A DNA stretch of 64,000 nucleotides from contig NZ_FOSG01000003.1 in assembly GCF_900114215.1 (NCBI RefSeq), forward strand, positions 310,001-374,000, in the 5' to 3' direction. The notes below the pieces were generated by a model. The model saw nothing but the letters and a program-made list of their open reading frames with translations, searched no databases and was not told the DNA's origin. Shown here piece by piece: positions 34,901 through 46,116 of the stretch. The translations under genes were made by a program, and so were the position numbers. Position 1 is the first letter of the stretch. Each line of letters opens with the position of its first letter. This stretch comes from Streptomyces mangrovi (GTDB lineage Bacteria > Actinomycetota > Actinomycetes > Streptomycetales > Streptomycetaceae).

Positions 34901-36034
34901 ATGAGTGACGGCAGCCTGAATCTCGACGACTTCGGCGACCTCATCGAACGTCCCGACAGCGGCGTCCGCCGGGACGCCGAGGAGCGGCGCGTCCGAACCG
35001 GCCTGCCGGCCGGGGCGCTGGGGCGGCTGGACGAACTGGGCGAGTGGCTGGCGGCGGCGCAGGGCCGCGTTCCCGTGGAGCCCGTCTCGCGGCCGAAGGC
35101 CGTGCTGTTCGCCGGGGACCACGGGGTGGCCCGGCTGGGCGTCTCCGCCCGGCCCGCCGGGGGCGCGCACGCTCTGGTGCGCGCCGCCCTGGACGGCACG
35201 AGTCCGGCGGCGGTGCTGGCACGCCGTTCCGGCGTGCCGCTGCGGATCGTCGACATGTCGCTGGACTGCGACCCGGACGAGCTGCCCGCGGAGGTCACCC
35301 GCCACCGGGTGCGGCGCTCCGGCGGACGCCTGGACACCGAGGACGCCCTGACGGCCGAGGAGGCCGAGCGCGCCTTCCGGGCCGGGATGGCCGTCGCCGA
35401 CGAGGAAGCCGACGCCGGGACCGATCTGGTGGTCCTGGGCGACATCTCCGTCGGCGGCACCACGGCGGCCGGGGTGCTGGTCGCCGCCCTGTGCGGCACC
35501 GACGCCTCCGTGGTCACCGGCCGCGGCGGCGGGCGCATCGACGACCTGGCCTGGATGCGCAAGTGCGCGGCGATCCGCGACGGGCTGCGCCGCGCCCGGC
35601 CCGTCCTGGGGGACCAGCTGAGGCTGCTGGCGACCGTCGGCGGGGCGGACCTGACCGCGATCACCGGCTTCCTGCTCCAGTCGGCCGTGCGCCGCACCCC
35701 GGTGGTCCTCGACGGCGTGGTCGGGGCCGCGTGCGCGCTGGTCGCCCAGCGCGTGGCGTTCCGGGCGCCGGACTGGTGGCTGGCCGGGTCGGCGAGCGGG
35801 GAGCCCGCGCAGGCCAAGGCACTGGACCGGATGGCGCTCGACCCGCTGCTGGACCACGGCGTCACCGCGGGCGAGGGGACCGGCGCGCTGCTCGCCCTCC
35901 CCCTGGTCCGGGCCGCGGCCGCGCTGGCGGCGGAGCTGCCGGTGCGCCGGGAACCGGAGGAAGGGGAGGGTTCCGCGGCGGCGGAGCCGGACGCGGACCG
36001 GACCGGCGCCGCGCGGATGCTCGACGCCACCTGA
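34901..36034 (+). CDS. cobT: Nicotinate-nucleotide-dimethylbenzimidazole phosphoribosyltransferase
   Basis: 377 residues from ATG at 34901, 42 bases after cobU. It makes alpha-ribazole phosphate from dimethylbenzimidazole and NaMN. Motifs include VLFAGDHGVARLGVSA, LGDISVGGTTAAG, and the catalytic Glu in TAGEGTGALLALPLV (near residue ~327). A ~35-residue acidic tail follows. Genes cobU-cobT-cobS are co-directional with short spacers. Confidence 0.94.
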   Translation: MSDGSLNLDDFGDLIERPDSGVRRDAEERRVRTGLPAGALGRLDELGEWLAAAQGRVPVEPVSRPKAVLFAGDHGVARLGVSARPAGGAHALVRAALDGTSPAAVLARRSGVPLRIVDMSLDCDPDELPAEVTRHRVRRSGGRLDTEDALTAEEAERAFRAGMAVADEEADAGTDLVVLGDISVGGTTAAGVLVAALCGTDASVVTGRGGGRIDDLAWMRKCAAIRDGLRRARPVLGDQLRLLATVGGADLTAITGFLLQSAVRRTPVVLDGVVGAACALVAQRVAFRAPDWWLAGSASGEPAQAKALDRMALDPLLDHGVTAGEGTGALLALPLVRAAAALAAELPVRREPEEGEGSAAAEPDADRTGAARMLDAT

Positions 36035-36090
36035 GCCCGTACGCCGGCCGAGGCCGGCCGTCCTCTCGCAGGCAGAACGCAGGAGAGCCC

Positions 36091-36951
36091 GTGGACACCG
36101 TCCCGCAGCCGCCGCAGGACCCACCGCCGCGGCATCCGGCGCCCACCGCCCCGCCGCCGCCCACCGCCCCGCCGCCGGCCGGCGTACGGGACGGGGCGCG
36201 CTTCGCCTTCGGCACGCTCACCGTGCTGCCGGTCTCCGGGGCCCGCTGGGACCGGGCCGCGGCCCGCTCGGGCATGGTGTGCGCCCCGCTGGTGGGCCTG
36301 GTGGCCGGGCTGTGCGCGGCCGCCGCCGGGGGCGTCGCGCTGCTGCTGGGCGCCTCGCCGCTGCTCGCGGCGGTCGCCACCGTCGCGGTACCGGCCGTGC
36401 TGACGCGCGGTCTGCATCTGGACGGGCTCGCGGACGTCGCCGACGGCCTGGGCAGCGGCCGCCCGGCCGAGGGCGCGCTGGAGGTGATGAAGCGCTCCGA
36501 CATCGGCCCGTTCGGGGTGGTCACCCTGCTGCTGGTGCTGCTCGCCCAGGTGGCCGCGGTGGCCGGGGCGTACGCCGCCGGCTGGGCGTGGGGCGCGGTC
36601 GCGGTGACCGTCTCGGCGGTGGCCGCGCGCGCCGCGCTGACGCTCGCCGCCCGCGAGGGCGTCCCGGCGGCCCGTCCCGGGGGGCTGGGCGCGGCGGTCG
36701 CCGGCGCGGTGCCCCCGCGGGCCGCCGTCCTGACCTGCGCGGCGGTGGTCTCGGCGGCCGCGGGCGCGGGGGCGCTGTGGGGGCCTTACGGGGCCGTGCG
36801 GTGCGCCGTGGCGGTCGTGGTGGCGCTGGGCACGGCGCACCTGCTGCTGGCCCGCTGCCGCCGCAGACTGGGCGGGGTGACCGGCGACGTCTTCGGCGCG
36901 GTGGGCGAAACCGCTCTCACCACCTCCCTGGTGGTGCTTGCGCTGGGTTGA
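36091..36951 (+). CDS. cobS: Adenosylcobinamide-GDP ribazoletransferase (cobalamin synthase)
   Basis: 286 residues from a GTG with AGGAG upstream. After a Pro-rich cytoplasmic start (~35 residues), seven or more membrane helices follow. The family motif RGLHLDGLADVADGLGS near residue ~110 carries the Asp residues that bind metal, and MKRSDIGPFGV follows. It joins adenosyl-GDP-cobinamide and alpha-ribazole in the membrane, the last step of cobalamin assembly. Confidence 0.93.
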   Translation: MDTVPQPPQDPPPRHPAPTAPPPPTAPPPAGVRDGARFAFGTLTVLPVSGARWDRAAARSGMVCAPLVGLVAGLCAAAAGGVALLLGASPLLAAVATVAVPAVLTRGLHLDGLADVADGLGSGRPAEGALEVMKRSDIGPFGVVTLLLVLLAQVAAVAGAYAAGWAWGAVAVTVSAVAARAALTLAAREGVPAARPGGLGAAVAGAVPPRAAVLTCAAVVSAAAGAGALWGPYGAVRCAVAVVVALGTAHLLLARCRRRLGGVTGDVFGAVGETALTTSLVVLALG

Positions 36952-36993
36952 CCCCCCTCGGAGAATTCCGCGGGACGGTCCGTGCTTCCGTCA

Positions 36994-37054
36994 CGCCCCG
37001 CCACCGGCTCCGGACGGTTCGCGGAAACCACCGTCCGGAGCCGACGGCGGGGCG
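36994..37054 (+). terminator. 24-bp hairpin between cobS and pepA
   Basis: Arms 36994-37017 and 37031-37054 pair with two mismatches around a 13-base loop, 42 bases after the cobS stop. Confidence 0.75.
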
Positions 37055-37140
37055 CTTCGGGCCGCGACGTAGGCTCGGCCCGTGCCCGAAGCCGTGCACA
37101 TCCACTCGGCTTGCCCATCGGAAGAGGGATTCCCACCACT

Positions 37141-38709
<1,569 letters not shown>

Positions 38710-38741
38710 CGGTCCTCCGACGGCCCCGGTGAGGGCCGCAC

Positions 38742-38780
38742 CGCCGGGGCCCGGAGGCTTTCCGCCTCCGGGCCCCGGCG
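38742..38780 (+). terminator. Perfect 17-bp hairpin after pepA
   Basis: Arms 38742-38758 and 38764-38780 are exact complements with a 5-base loop. Confidence 0.85.
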
Positions 38781-39073
38781 CGCGTCGCGTCCGGTTCCGG
38801 CCCGCTCCCGTCCCGGCGCGTTCGCTGTGAGCGATCCCGATCGGCCTACTGTCCGGTAGACACGCGTACCCGCTCGCAATCCTCCTGTTCATCTGGGTAT
38901 GAGGGGCTGGGACACCGGCCCGGCGTCCCACTGTCCGCCGACAAGTGCAAAGATGTTGTCTCGGCAGGACAGGGCCCGCTCAACCCACAGGGCCGAGCAA
39001 GAAGCGGCCGAACATACAGCCGCCCGGTCTCCGACGGACCGGCTCCGGCGTACCCATGCATGGAGGACGTGAC
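38781..39073 (+). promoter_or_regulatory. Upstream region of lpdA
   Basis: About 290 bases without a gene between the pepA hairpin and lpdA. It is AT-richer than its surroundings (e.g. around 38945-38970) and must hold the lpdA promoter. I cannot assign a -35/-10 pair with confidence. The lpdA ribosome site TGGAGGACGTG stands at the end. Confidence 0.5.
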
Positions 39074-40462
39074 GTGGCGAACGACGCCAGCACCGTTTTC
39101 GACCTAGTGATCCTCGGAGGCGGTAGCGGCGGTTATGCCGCTGCCCTGCGGGCTTCGCAGCTGGGTCTGGACGTCGCCCTGATCGAGAAGGACAAGGTCG
39201 GCGGTACCTGTCTGCACTACGGCTGCATCCCGACGAAGGCCCTGCTGCACGCCGGCGAGGTGGCCGACTCCGCGCGCGAGAGCGCCGGCTTCGGTGTCAA
39301 GGCCACCTTCGAGGGCATCGACATGCCGGCCGTCCACAAGTACAAGGACGGCGTGATCTCGGGTCTGTACAAGGGCCTGCAGGGGCTGATCGCCTCCCGC
39401 AAGATCACCTACGTGGAGGGCGAGGGCCGCCTCTCCTCCCCGACCTCGGTGGACGTGAACGGGCAGCGCTACGAGGGCCGGCACATCCTGCTGGCCACCG
39501 GCTCGGTGCCCAAGTCGATCCCGGGTCTGGAGATCGACGGCAACCGGATCATCAACTCCGACCACGCGCTGAAGCTGGACCGCGTGCCGCAGTCCGTCGT
39601 CATCCTGGGCGGCGGCGTCATCGGCTGCGAGTTCGCCTCCGCGTGGAAGTCCTTCGGCGCCGACGTCACCATCGTCGAGGGCCTGCCCCACCTGGTGCCG
39701 GCCGAGGACGAGAACAGCTCCAAGCTGCTGGAGCGCGCCTTCCGCAAGCGCGGCATCAAGTTCTCGCTCGGCTCCTTCTTCGAGAAGGCGGAGTACACCG
39801 ACAACGGCGTGAAGGTCTCCCTGGCCAACGGCAAGGAGTACGAGGCCGAGCTGCTGCTCGTCGCCATCGGCCGCGGCCCGGTCTCGCAGGGGCTGGGCTA
39901 CGAGGAGGCCGGGGTGAACATGGACCGCGGCTACGTCCTGGTGGACGAGTACTGCCGCACCAACGTGCCCACCGTCTCGGCCGTCGGCGACCTCATCCCG
40001 ACCCTCCAGCTCGCCCACGTCGGCTTCGCCGAGGGCATCCTGGTGGCCGAGCGGCTGGCCGGCATGGACGTCGTGCCGATCGACTACGACGGCGTGCCGC
40101 GCGTGACCTACAGCCACCCGGAGGTCGCCTCCGTCGGTCTGACCGAGGCCAAGGCCAAGGAGATCCACGGCGCGGACAAGGTCGTGACGCTGAAGTACAA
40201 CCTCGGCGGCAACGGCAAGAGCAAGATCCTCAAGACACAGGGCGAGATCAAGCTCGTCCAGGTCCGCGACGGTGCCGTGGTCGGCGTCCACATGGTCGGT
40301 GACCGGATGGGCGAGCAGGTCGGCGAGGCCCAGCTCGTCTACAACTGGGAGGCTCTGCCCGCCGAGGTCGCGCAGCTCCTCCACGCGCACCCGACGCAGA
40401 ACGAGGCCCTCGGCGAGGCCCACCTGGCCCTGGCCGGCAAGCCGCTGCACTCCCACGACTGA
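39074..40462 (+). CDS. lpdA: Dihydrolipoyl dehydrogenase (E3)
   Basis: 462 residues from GTG eight bases after GGAGG. FAD site [15 protein letters not shown], redox disulfide [13 protein letters not shown] (Cys46/Cys51), NAD site [15 protein letters not shown], and the C-terminal His-Glu pair in [10 protein letters not shown]. It reoxidises the lipoyl groups of the E2 subunit encoded 59 bases downstream, passing electrons to NAD. lpdA and the E2 gene probably form one operon. Confidence 0.97.
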   Translation: MANDASTVFDLVILGGGSGGYAAALRASQLGLDVALIEKDKVGGTCLHYGCIPTKALLHAGEVADSARESAGFGVKATFEGIDMPAVHKYKDGVISGLYKGLQGLIASRKITYVEGEGRLSSPTSVDVNGQRYEGRHILLATGSVPKSIPGLEIDGNRIINSDHALKLDRVPQSVVILGGGVIGCEFASAWKSFGADVTIVEGLPHLVPAEDENSSKLLERAFRKRGIKFSLGSFFEKAEYTDNGVKVSLANGKEYEAELLLVAIGRGPVSQGLGYEEAGVNMDRGYVLVDEYCRTNVPTVSAVGDLIPTLQLAHVGFAEGILVAERLAGMDVVPIDYDGVPRVTYSHPEVASVGLTEAKAKEIHGADKVVTLKYNLGGNGKSKILKTQGEIKLVQVRDGAVVGVHMVGDRMGEQVGEAQLVYNWEALPAEVAQLLHAHPTQNEALGEAHLALAGKPLHSHD

Positions 40463-40521
40463 CCCTCCCGGGCGCGAGAGCACCACGCCATTCGCACTTT
40501 TCGTTAGGAGCAACCGAAACC

Positions 40522-42351
40522 ATGGCGGTTTCCGTAACCCTGCCGGCGCTCGGCGAGAGCGTCACCGAGGGCACCGTCACCCGCTGGCTGAAGGCCGAGG
40601 GTGAGCACGTCGAGGCCGACGAACCCCTGCTGGAGGTCTCGACCGACAAGGTCGACACCGAGATCCCCTCCCCCGCCTCCGGCACCCTGTCCTCCATCAA
40701 GGTCGCCGAGGACGAGACGGTCGAGGTCGGCGCCGAGCTGGCCGTGATCGACGATGGGGCATCCCCGCCGCAGGCAGGGGAAGGCAGCGGCGCTCCGGCC
40801 GAGGCGCCCGCCCAGGCCGAGGCCCCCGCACCGGCCCCCGAGCCGCAGGCCGCCCCGGCGCAGGCCCAGCCCGAGCCCCAGGCGCAGCCCGAGCCCGCCC
40901 AGGCCCAGGCTCCGCAGCAGGCGGCCCCGTCCGGCGGTGCGGCGGAGGGCACCGATGTGGTGCTGCCGGCGCTCGGCGAGTCCGTCACCGAGGGCACCGT
41001 CACCCGCTGGCTGAAGTCGGTCGGCGAGGAGGTCGAGGCCGACGAGCCGCTGCTGGAGGTCTCGACCGACAAGGTCGACACCGAGATCCCGGCCCCCGCC
41101 TCCGGCACCCTGCTGGAGATCGTGGTGGGCGAGGACGAGACGGCGGAGGTCGGCGCGAAGCTGGCCGTGATCGGTGCCGCCGGTGCCGCCGGTGCCGCTC
41201 CGGCCCAGGCTCCCGCTCCGGCGCAGCCCGAGCCGCAGGCCCAGCCGGAACCGAAGCCCGAGCCGCAGGCCCAGCCCGAGCCCGCCCCGGCTCCGGCACC
41301 CGCCCCGGCTCCCGAGCCGCAGGCCCAGCCCGAGCCGGCCCCGGCTCCGGCGCAGCCCGCCCCCGCCCGGCAGGCGCCCGCCGCTCAGGCCCCCGCGCAG
41401 GCGCCGGCGGCCCCGGCGGGCGGCGGCGAGGGCGCCTATGTGACCCCGCTGGTGCGCAAGCTCGCCGCCGAGAACGGCGTCGACCTGTCCACCGTCAAGG
41501 GCACCGGCGTCGGCGGCCGTATCCGCAAGCAGGACGTCGTGGCCGCGGCCGAGGCGGCCAGGGCGCAGGCCGCCCAGGCGCCGGCCGCCGCGCCGGCGGG
41601 CCGCGGCCCGGCCAAGGCCGAGCCGTCGCCGCTGCGCGGCCGGACGGTGCCGATGACCCGCATCCGCAAGGTCATCGCCGAGAACATGATGAAGGCGCTG
41701 CACAACCAGGCGCAGCTGTCCACCGTGGTCGAGGTGGACGTCACACGGGTCATGCGGCTGCGGGCCCGGGCCAAGGAGGACTTCCTGGCCCGCGAGGGCG
41801 TCAAGCTCTCCCCGATGCCGTTCTTCGTCAAGGCCGCCGCCGAGGCGCTGAAGGCCCACCCGTCGGTCAACGCCAAGATCAACGACGACGGGACCGTGAC
41901 CTACCACGACGTCGAGAACATCGGCATCGCGGTGGACTCGGAGAAGGGCCTGATGGTCCCGGTCATCAAGGGCGCGGGCGACCTGAACCTGGCCGGCATC
42001 GCCAAGAAGACCGCGGAGCTGGCGGGCAGGGTCCGCACCGGCAAGCTCAGCCCGGACGACATGTCCGGCGGCACGTTCACGATCAGCAACACCGGCTCGC
42101 GCGGTGCGCTGTTCGACACGATCATCGTGAACTACCCGCAGGTGGCCGAGCTGGGCATCGGCGCCACCGTGCGCCGCCCGGTCGTGGTGGACCACCCGGA
42201 GCTGGGCGAGACCATCGCCATCCGGGACATGGTCTACCTGACCCTGTCCTACGACCACCAGCTGGTCGACGGCGCGGACGCCGCCCGCTACCTGACGGAC
42301 GTCAAGGCCCGTCTGGAGGCCGGCGAGTTCGAGGGCGAGCTGGGTCTCTGA
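40522..42351 (+). CDS. sucB: 2-oxoacid dehydrogenase E2, dihydrolipoyl acyltransferase (annotated SucB-type; probably shared PDH/ODH)
   Basis: 609 residues. Two lipoyl domains (~2-77 and ~139-214) with lipoyl-lysines at ~43 and ~184 in [11 protein letters not shown]; long Ala/Pro/Gln/Glu linkers of repeated PEPQAQ type; an E3/E1-binding domain (~306-341, [15 protein letters not shown]); and a catalytic domain with [11 protein letters not shown] near 578-586. It takes the acyl group from E1 to CoA. In mycobacteria and corynebacteria the equivalent (DlaT/AceF) serves pyruvate dehydrogenase and also the ODH complex. Next to aceE and lpdA, a PDH role is likely here. A short palindrome lies in the first linker. 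Confidence 0.95.
   Translation: MAVSVTLPALGESVTEGTVTRWLKAEGEHVEADEPLLEVSTDKVDTEIPSPASGTLSSIKVAEDETVEVGAELAVIDDGASPPQAGEGSGAPAEAPAQAEAPAPAPEPQAAPAQAQPEPQAQPEPAQAQAPQQAAPSGGAAEGTDVVLPALGESVTEGTVTRWLKSVGEEVEADEPLLEVSTDKVDTEIPAPASGTLLEIVVGEDETAEVGAKLAVIGAAGAAGAAPAQAPAPAQPEPQAQPEPKPEPQAQPEPAPAPAPAPAPEPQAQPEPAPAPAQPAPARQAPAAQAPAQAPAAPAGGGEGAYVTPLVRKLAAENGVDLSTVKGTGVGGRIRKQDVVAAAEAARAQAAQAPAAAPAGRGPAKAEPSPLRGRTVPMTRIRKVIAENMMKALHNQAQLSTVVEVDVTRVMRLRARAKEDFLAREGVKLSPMPFFVKAAAEALKAHPSVNAKINDDGTVTYHDVENIGIAVDSEKGLMVPVIKGAGDLNLAGIAKKTAELAGRVRTGKLSPDDMSGGTFTISNTGSRGALFDTIIVNYPQVAELGIGATVRRPVVVDHPELGETIAIRDMVYLTLSYDHQLVDGADAARYLTDVKARLEAGEFEGELGL
40753..40783. repeat. Short palindromic element inside E2 linker
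   Basis: ATGGGGCATCCCCGCCG followed by CAGGCAGGGGAAGG is related, in reverse orientation, to the elements in ctaC and nadA (CTGCGG-x-GGGGAxxCCCC pattern). It is in frame and encodes [13 protein letters not shown] in the first flexible linker, where an insertion would be harmless. Confidence 0.5.
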
Positions 42352-42366
42352 CCGCTCCCCGCGCAT

Positions 42367-42406
42367 CGGCGCCCCCGCACCGGATCCGTTCCGGGCGGGG
42401 GCGCCG
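42367..42406 (+). terminator. Perfect 12-bp hairpin after the E2 gene
   Basis: Arms 42367-42378 and 42395-42406 are exact complements. It ends the lpdA-E2 unit ahead of the GntR gene. Confidence 0.7.
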
Positions 42407-42468
42407 CCGTGCGGGCGGTGCCCGTATCGTCGGTGTCCTCCCCCGAAGAAGGCAGACAAGGAGCGCCC

Positions 42469-43092
42469 ATGGCCCCGCCCGTCGTCCACTCCCTGCGCGA
42501 GCAGATCCGCGAGCACATCGTGGAGGGCATCGTCCGCGGGCGCTGGAAGCCGGGCGAGCGCATCGTGGAGCGGCGGATCGCCGTGGAGCTGGAGGTCAGC
42601 CAGACGCCCGTGCGCGAGGCGCTGCGCGAGCTGGAGGCGCTGCGGCTGATCGAGTCGGCGCCGAACAAGGGCGTACGGGTGCGGAACCTGACGGCGGCCG
42701 ATCTGGAGGAGATCTACCCGGTGCGCGCCGGGCTGGAGCAGATCGCGGCCGAGCTGGCCGCCGACCGCCTGGCCGGGGACACCTCGGCGCTGGAGGAGCA
42801 TGTGGCGCGGCTGTACGAGGCCGACCGGGCCGGGGACGGCGAGGCGCAGGTGCGGCACACGGTCGCCTTCCACCGCGAGCTGGTGCGCGCGGCCGGGAAC
42901 AGCGTGCTGCTGCACACCTGGGAGTCGCTGGGCATCGGGGTGTGGACCACGCTCGCCATCCGCTGGCTGGGCACCCGGCAGCAGTCGTACGCCGAGGAGC
43001 ACGAGGCGGTCGTGGAGGCGTTCCGCAGGCGTGATCCGCGCATCGGCGAGCTGGTCAAGGAGCACGTCCTGGGGTGTGCACCCCGTGCCTGA
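42469..43092 (+). CDS. GntR-family (FadR/FCD) transcriptional regulator
   Basis: 207 residues with AAGGAG upstream of the ATG. The winged-helix part (~8-75) reads LREQIREHIVEGIVRG...RRIAVELEVSQTPVREALRELEALRLIE; only the ends are given here. The C-terminal FCD domain (~85-200) has the metal-binding pattern (Asp/His in DLEEIYPVRAGLE and HTVAFHRELV). Such proteins often respond to organic acids such as pyruvate or lactate. It lies directly upstream of aceE, whose promoter has a palindrome of the type bound by this family, so it is the obvious candidate regulator of pyruvate dehydrogenase E1. Confidence 0.9.
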   Translation: MAPPVVHSLREQIREHIVEGIVRGRWKPGERIVERRIAVELEVSQTPVREALRELEALRLIESAPNKGVRVRNLTAADLEEIYPVRAGLEQIAAELAADRLAGDTSALEEHVARLYEADRAGDGEAQVRHTVAFHRELVRAAGNSVLLHTWESLGIGVWTTLAIRWLGTRQQSYAEEHEAVVEAFRRRDPRIGELVKEHVLGCAPRA

Positions 43093-43147
43093 TTCGCGGC
43101 ACTGAATGCCAATTTCGCTCTCCCGGCACTTTTTCGGCTCCCACCCT

Positions 43148-43177
43148 TTGATCGATCATCGATCGTAGGCGTACAGT
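43148..43177 (+). promoter_or_regulatory. aceE promoter with GATCGAT-C-ATCGATC operator
   Basis: A -35-like TTGATC (43148-43153) and a -10-like TACAGT (43172-43177) are 18 bases apart. The perfect dyad GATCGAT-C-ATCGATC (43150-43164) overlaps the -35 and spacer. Position 60-90 bases before the aceE start and after the GntR gene suggests that the regulator represses aceE here. Confidence 0.6.
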
Positions 43178-43239
43178 CCGGCAGTGGGTGTGACACCCCC
43201 CACCCCCATGTCCCGTCCTGTCCGGAAGGCGGCCACACC

Positions 43240-45921
43240 ATGACCGACGCCGAACGCACCCCCAGCGAGCTCGACCAGCTCGTCGACCGCGACCCCGAGG
43301 AGACCGCCGAGTGGGCCGCGTCCCTGGACGCCGTCGCCCGCGAGGCCGGTCCGCACCGGGCGGCGTACCTGATGCGGCGCACCCTGGAGCACGCCGGCCG
43401 CACCGGACTCGGTCTCCCCGCGCTGCCGGAGACGGACTACGTCAACACCGTCCCCACCGCCGCCGAGCCCGCCTTCCCCGGCGACGAGGACATGGAGCGG
43501 CGGATCGCCGCCTGGAACCGCTGGAACGCCGCCGCCATGGTCACCCGCGGCTCCCGCTTCGGCGTCGGCGGCCACATCGCCACCTTCGCCTCCGCCGCCT
43601 GGCTCTACGAGACCGGCTTCAACCACTTCTTCCGCGGCAAGTCCTCCTCCGAGGCCCCCGGCTCCGGCGACCAGCTCTACATCCAGGGCCACGCCTCCCC
43701 CGGCATCTACGCCCGCGCCTTCCTCGACGGACGGCTGACCGAGGCGCAGCTGGACAACTTCCGCCGGGAGGCCGGCGGCGGCGGGCTGCCCTCCTACCCG
43801 CACCCGCGACGGCTGCCCTGGCTGTGGGAGTTCCCGACCGTATCCATGGGTCTGGGCCCGCTCTCGGCGATCTACCAGGCCCGTTTCAACCGCTATCTGA
43901 CCGGCCGCGGCATCAAGGACACCTCCGGCAGCCACGTGTGGGCCTTCCTCGGCGACGGCGAGATGGACGAGCCGGAGTCGACCGCCGCCCTCGCCCTCGC
44001 CGCGCGCGAGGGGCTGGACAACCTCACCTTCGTGGTCAACTGCAACCTCCAGCGCCTGGACGGCCCGGTCCGCGCCAATTTCCGGGTCGTACAGGAGCTG
44101 GAGGCCCAGTTCCGCGCCGCCGGCTGGCACGTCGTCAAGTCGCTGTGGGGGTCGGCCTGGGACGACCTGCTCGCCCTGGACACCACCGGCGCCCTGGTCA
44201 GGCGGCTGCGCGAGGTGCCCGACGCCCAGTTCCAGACCTACGCCACCCGCGACGCCGCCTACATCCGCGAGCACTTCTTCGGCGCCGACCCGGCGCTGGC
44301 CGAGATGGCGAGGGTGCTGACCGACGCCAAGATCATCGAGTGCTTCCACACCTCGCGCGGCGGCCACGAGCCCCGCAAGGTGTACGCCGCCTACCGGGCC
44401 GCGCTCGCGCACCGGGGCGCGCCGACGGTGATCCTGGCGCAGACCGTCAAGGGCCACACCCTCGGCCGGGGCTTCGAGTCCAAGAACGCCAACCACCAGA
44501 TGAAGAAGCTGACGGCCGACGAGTTCAGGGACATGCGCGACCTGCTCGGCCTGCCCATCCCCGACAGCGCCCTGGGCGAGGGCCCGGTGCCCTACGGCCA
44601 CCCCGGCCCCGACTCCCCCGAGGTGCGCTACCTCGCCGAGCGCCGCGCCGCCCTCGGCGGTCCCGCCCCGGCCCGCCGCACCCACCCGGTCCCGGCGCTG
44701 CCCGAGCCGCCCGAGCGCGCCTTCCAGGCCCTGAAGAAGGGGTCGGGCAAGCAGGAGACGGCCACGACCATGGCCTTCGTACGCCTGGTCAAGGACCTGA
44801 TGCGGGATCCGGGGACCGGCAGGCGCTGGGTGCCGATCGTCCCCGACGAGGCCCGCACCTTCGGCATGGAGTCGCTGTTCCCCTCGGCCGGCATCTACTC
44901 GCCCAGGGGGCAGACGTACGAGCCGGTCGACCGCGACCAGCTGATGTACTACAAGGAGGCGGCCGACGGGCAGATCCTCAACGAGGGGATCACCGAGGCC
45001 GGCGCCATGGCCGACTTCATCGCCGCCGCCACCTCGTACGCCACGCACGGCGAGCCGATGATCCCGTTCTACATCTTCTACTCGATGTTCGGCTGGCAGC
45101 GCACCGGCGACCAGTTCTGGCAGCTCGCCGACCAGCTCGGCCGCGGCTTCGTCGTCGGCGCCACCGCCGGCCGCACCACGCTCACCGGCGAGGGCCTGCA
45201 GCACGCCGACGGCCACTCCCACCTGATCGCGGCCACCAACCCGGCCTCGCTCAACTACGACCCGGCGTTCGCCTACGAGATCGCGGTGATCGTGCGCGAC
45301 GGCCTGCGCCGGATGTACGGGCCCGAGCAGGAGAACGTCTTCTACTACCTGACCGTCTACAACGAGCCGAAGGTCCAGCCGCCCATGCCCGAGGGCGTGG
45401 AGGAGGGCATCCTCAAGGGTCTGTACCGCTTCCGGGAGGGAACCCCCTCCTCCCCCGACGCGCCCCGGATCCAGCTGCTGGCCTCGGGAACCGCCATCCA
45501 CTGGGCGCTGGACGCCCAGCGCCTCCTCGCCGACGACTGGGGCGTGACCGCCGACGTGTGGTCCGCCACCTCCTGGAGCGAGCTGCGCCGCGATGCCCTG
45601 TCCTGCGACGCGGCGCAGCTCAACGGCGAGGACCGCGTTCCGTACGTCGCCCGCGCGCTGTGCGGCGCGCCCGGCCCGGTCCTCGCGGTCAGCGACTGGA
45701 TGCGGGCGGTACCGGACCAGATCGCCCCGTGGGTGGAGCAGGACTGGTCCTCGCTGGGCACCGACGGGTTCGGCCTGTCGGACACCCGCGAGGCGGCCCG
45801 CCGGCACTTCGGGGTGGACGCCGAGTCGGTCGCGGTGGCGGCCCTGGACCGGCTGGCCCGGCGCGGCGAGGTCAAGCGGGAGACGGTGCGCGAGGCGGCC
45901 GGGCGCTACGGCCTGGCCTGA
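43240..45921 (+). CDS. aceE: Pyruvate dehydrogenase E1, homodimeric
   Basis: 893 residues from ATG. It matches the single-chain AceE type, not the E1alpha/E1beta form: WRWN-type N-terminus (NRWNAAAMV), the thiamine-diphosphate motif [13 protein letters not shown]...[11 protein letters not shown] with GDG and NCN ends, and the C-terminal transketolase domain ([26 protein letters not shown]). It decarboxylates pyruvate and acetylates the E2 lipoyl group. It has its own promoter with an operator, downstream of the GntR gene, and a terminator follows. Confidence 0.97.
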   Translation: MTDAERTPSELDQLVDRDPEETAEWAASLDAVAREAGPHRAAYLMRRTLEHAGRTGLGLPALPETDYVNTVPTAAEPAFPGDEDMERRIAAWNRWNAAAMVTRGSRFGVGGHIATFASAAWLYETGFNHFFRGKSSSEAPGSGDQLYIQGHASPGIYARAFLDGRLTEAQLDNFRREAGGGGLPSYPHPRRLPWLWEFPTVSMGLGPLSAIYQARFNRYLTGRGIKDTSGSHVWAFLGDGEMDEPESTAALALAAREGLDNLTFVVNCNLQRLDGPVRANFRVVQELEAQFRAAGWHVVKSLWGSAWDDLLALDTTGALVRRLREVPDAQFQTYATRDAAYIREHFFGADPALAEMARVLTDAKIIECFHTSRGGHEPRKVYAAYRAALAHRGAPTVILAQTVKGHTLGRGFESKNANHQMKKLTADEFRDMRDLLGLPIPDSALGEGPVPYGHPGPDSPEVRYLAERRAALGGPAPARRTHPVPALPEPPERAFQALKKGSGKQETATTMAFVRLVKDLMRDPGTGRRWVPIVPDEARTFGMESLFPSAGIYSPRGQTYEPVDRDQLMYYKEAADGQILNEGITEAGAMADFIAAATSYATHGEPMIPFYIFYSMFGWQRTGDQFWQLADQLGRGFVVGATAGRTTLTGEGLQHADGHSHLIAATNPASLNYDPAFAYEIAVIVRDGLRRMYGPEQENVFYYLTVYNEPKVQPPMPEGVEEGILKGLYRFREGTPSSPDAPRIQLLASGTAIHWALDAQRLLADDWGVTADVWSATSWSELRRDALSCDAAQLNGEDRVPYVARALCGAPGPVLAVSDWMRAVPDQIAPWVEQDWSSLGTDGFGLSDTREAARRHFGVDAESVAVAALDRLARRGEVKRETVREAAGRYGLA

Positions 45922-45933
45922 GGCCCTCCGGCC

Positions 45934-45977
45934 GGCCGGGCGCGTCTCCTCCCACCTGCCGGGAGGCGCGCCCGGCC
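45934..45977. terminator. Hairpin between aceE and metS
   Basis: Arms 45934-45944 and 45967-45977 are exact complements, with further partial pairing inside. Convergent genes on either side. Confidence 0.65.
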
Positions 45978-46011
45978 CCGCTCCGGGCCGGGGCCCGGCC
46001 GTCCGAAGACG

Positions 46012-46116
46012 TCAGTACTCCTCGGTGTGGCCGCGGAGCTTGAGGATGGCCGCGAGCAGCCCGCCCCACACCACGACCATGGCGACGATCATCATCACAA
46101 CGGCGTCCGCCGACAT
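46012..46116 (-). CDS. metS: MetS-like small membrane subunit of the methionine/alanine importer
   Basis: 34 residues, too short for most gene finders: MSADAVVMMIVAMVVVWGGL, then LAAILKLRGHTEEY. One hydrophobic helix with a basic/acidic tail. In Corynebacterium glutamicum a small membrane protein MetS is encoded right after the NSS transporter MetP and is needed for methionine import. Here the start codon overlaps the transporter stop (TGATG), which makes translation coupling and a stable partner role likely. Confidence 0.8.
   Translation of the reverse strand: MSADAVVMMIVAMVVVWGGLLAAILKLRGHTEEY

Noticed and set aside
40504..43065. Very long minus-strand open frame opposite the E2 gene
   Set aside because: It mirrors the Pro/Ala/Gln-rich codons of the E2 gene. 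Its Gly/Leu/Arg composition is an antisense artefact of high GC and shows no motif or ribosome site.
43156..45807. 883-codon minus-strand open frame opposite aceE
   Set aside because: aceE has complete family motifs on the plus strand; the reverse frame has none and reflects third-position GC.
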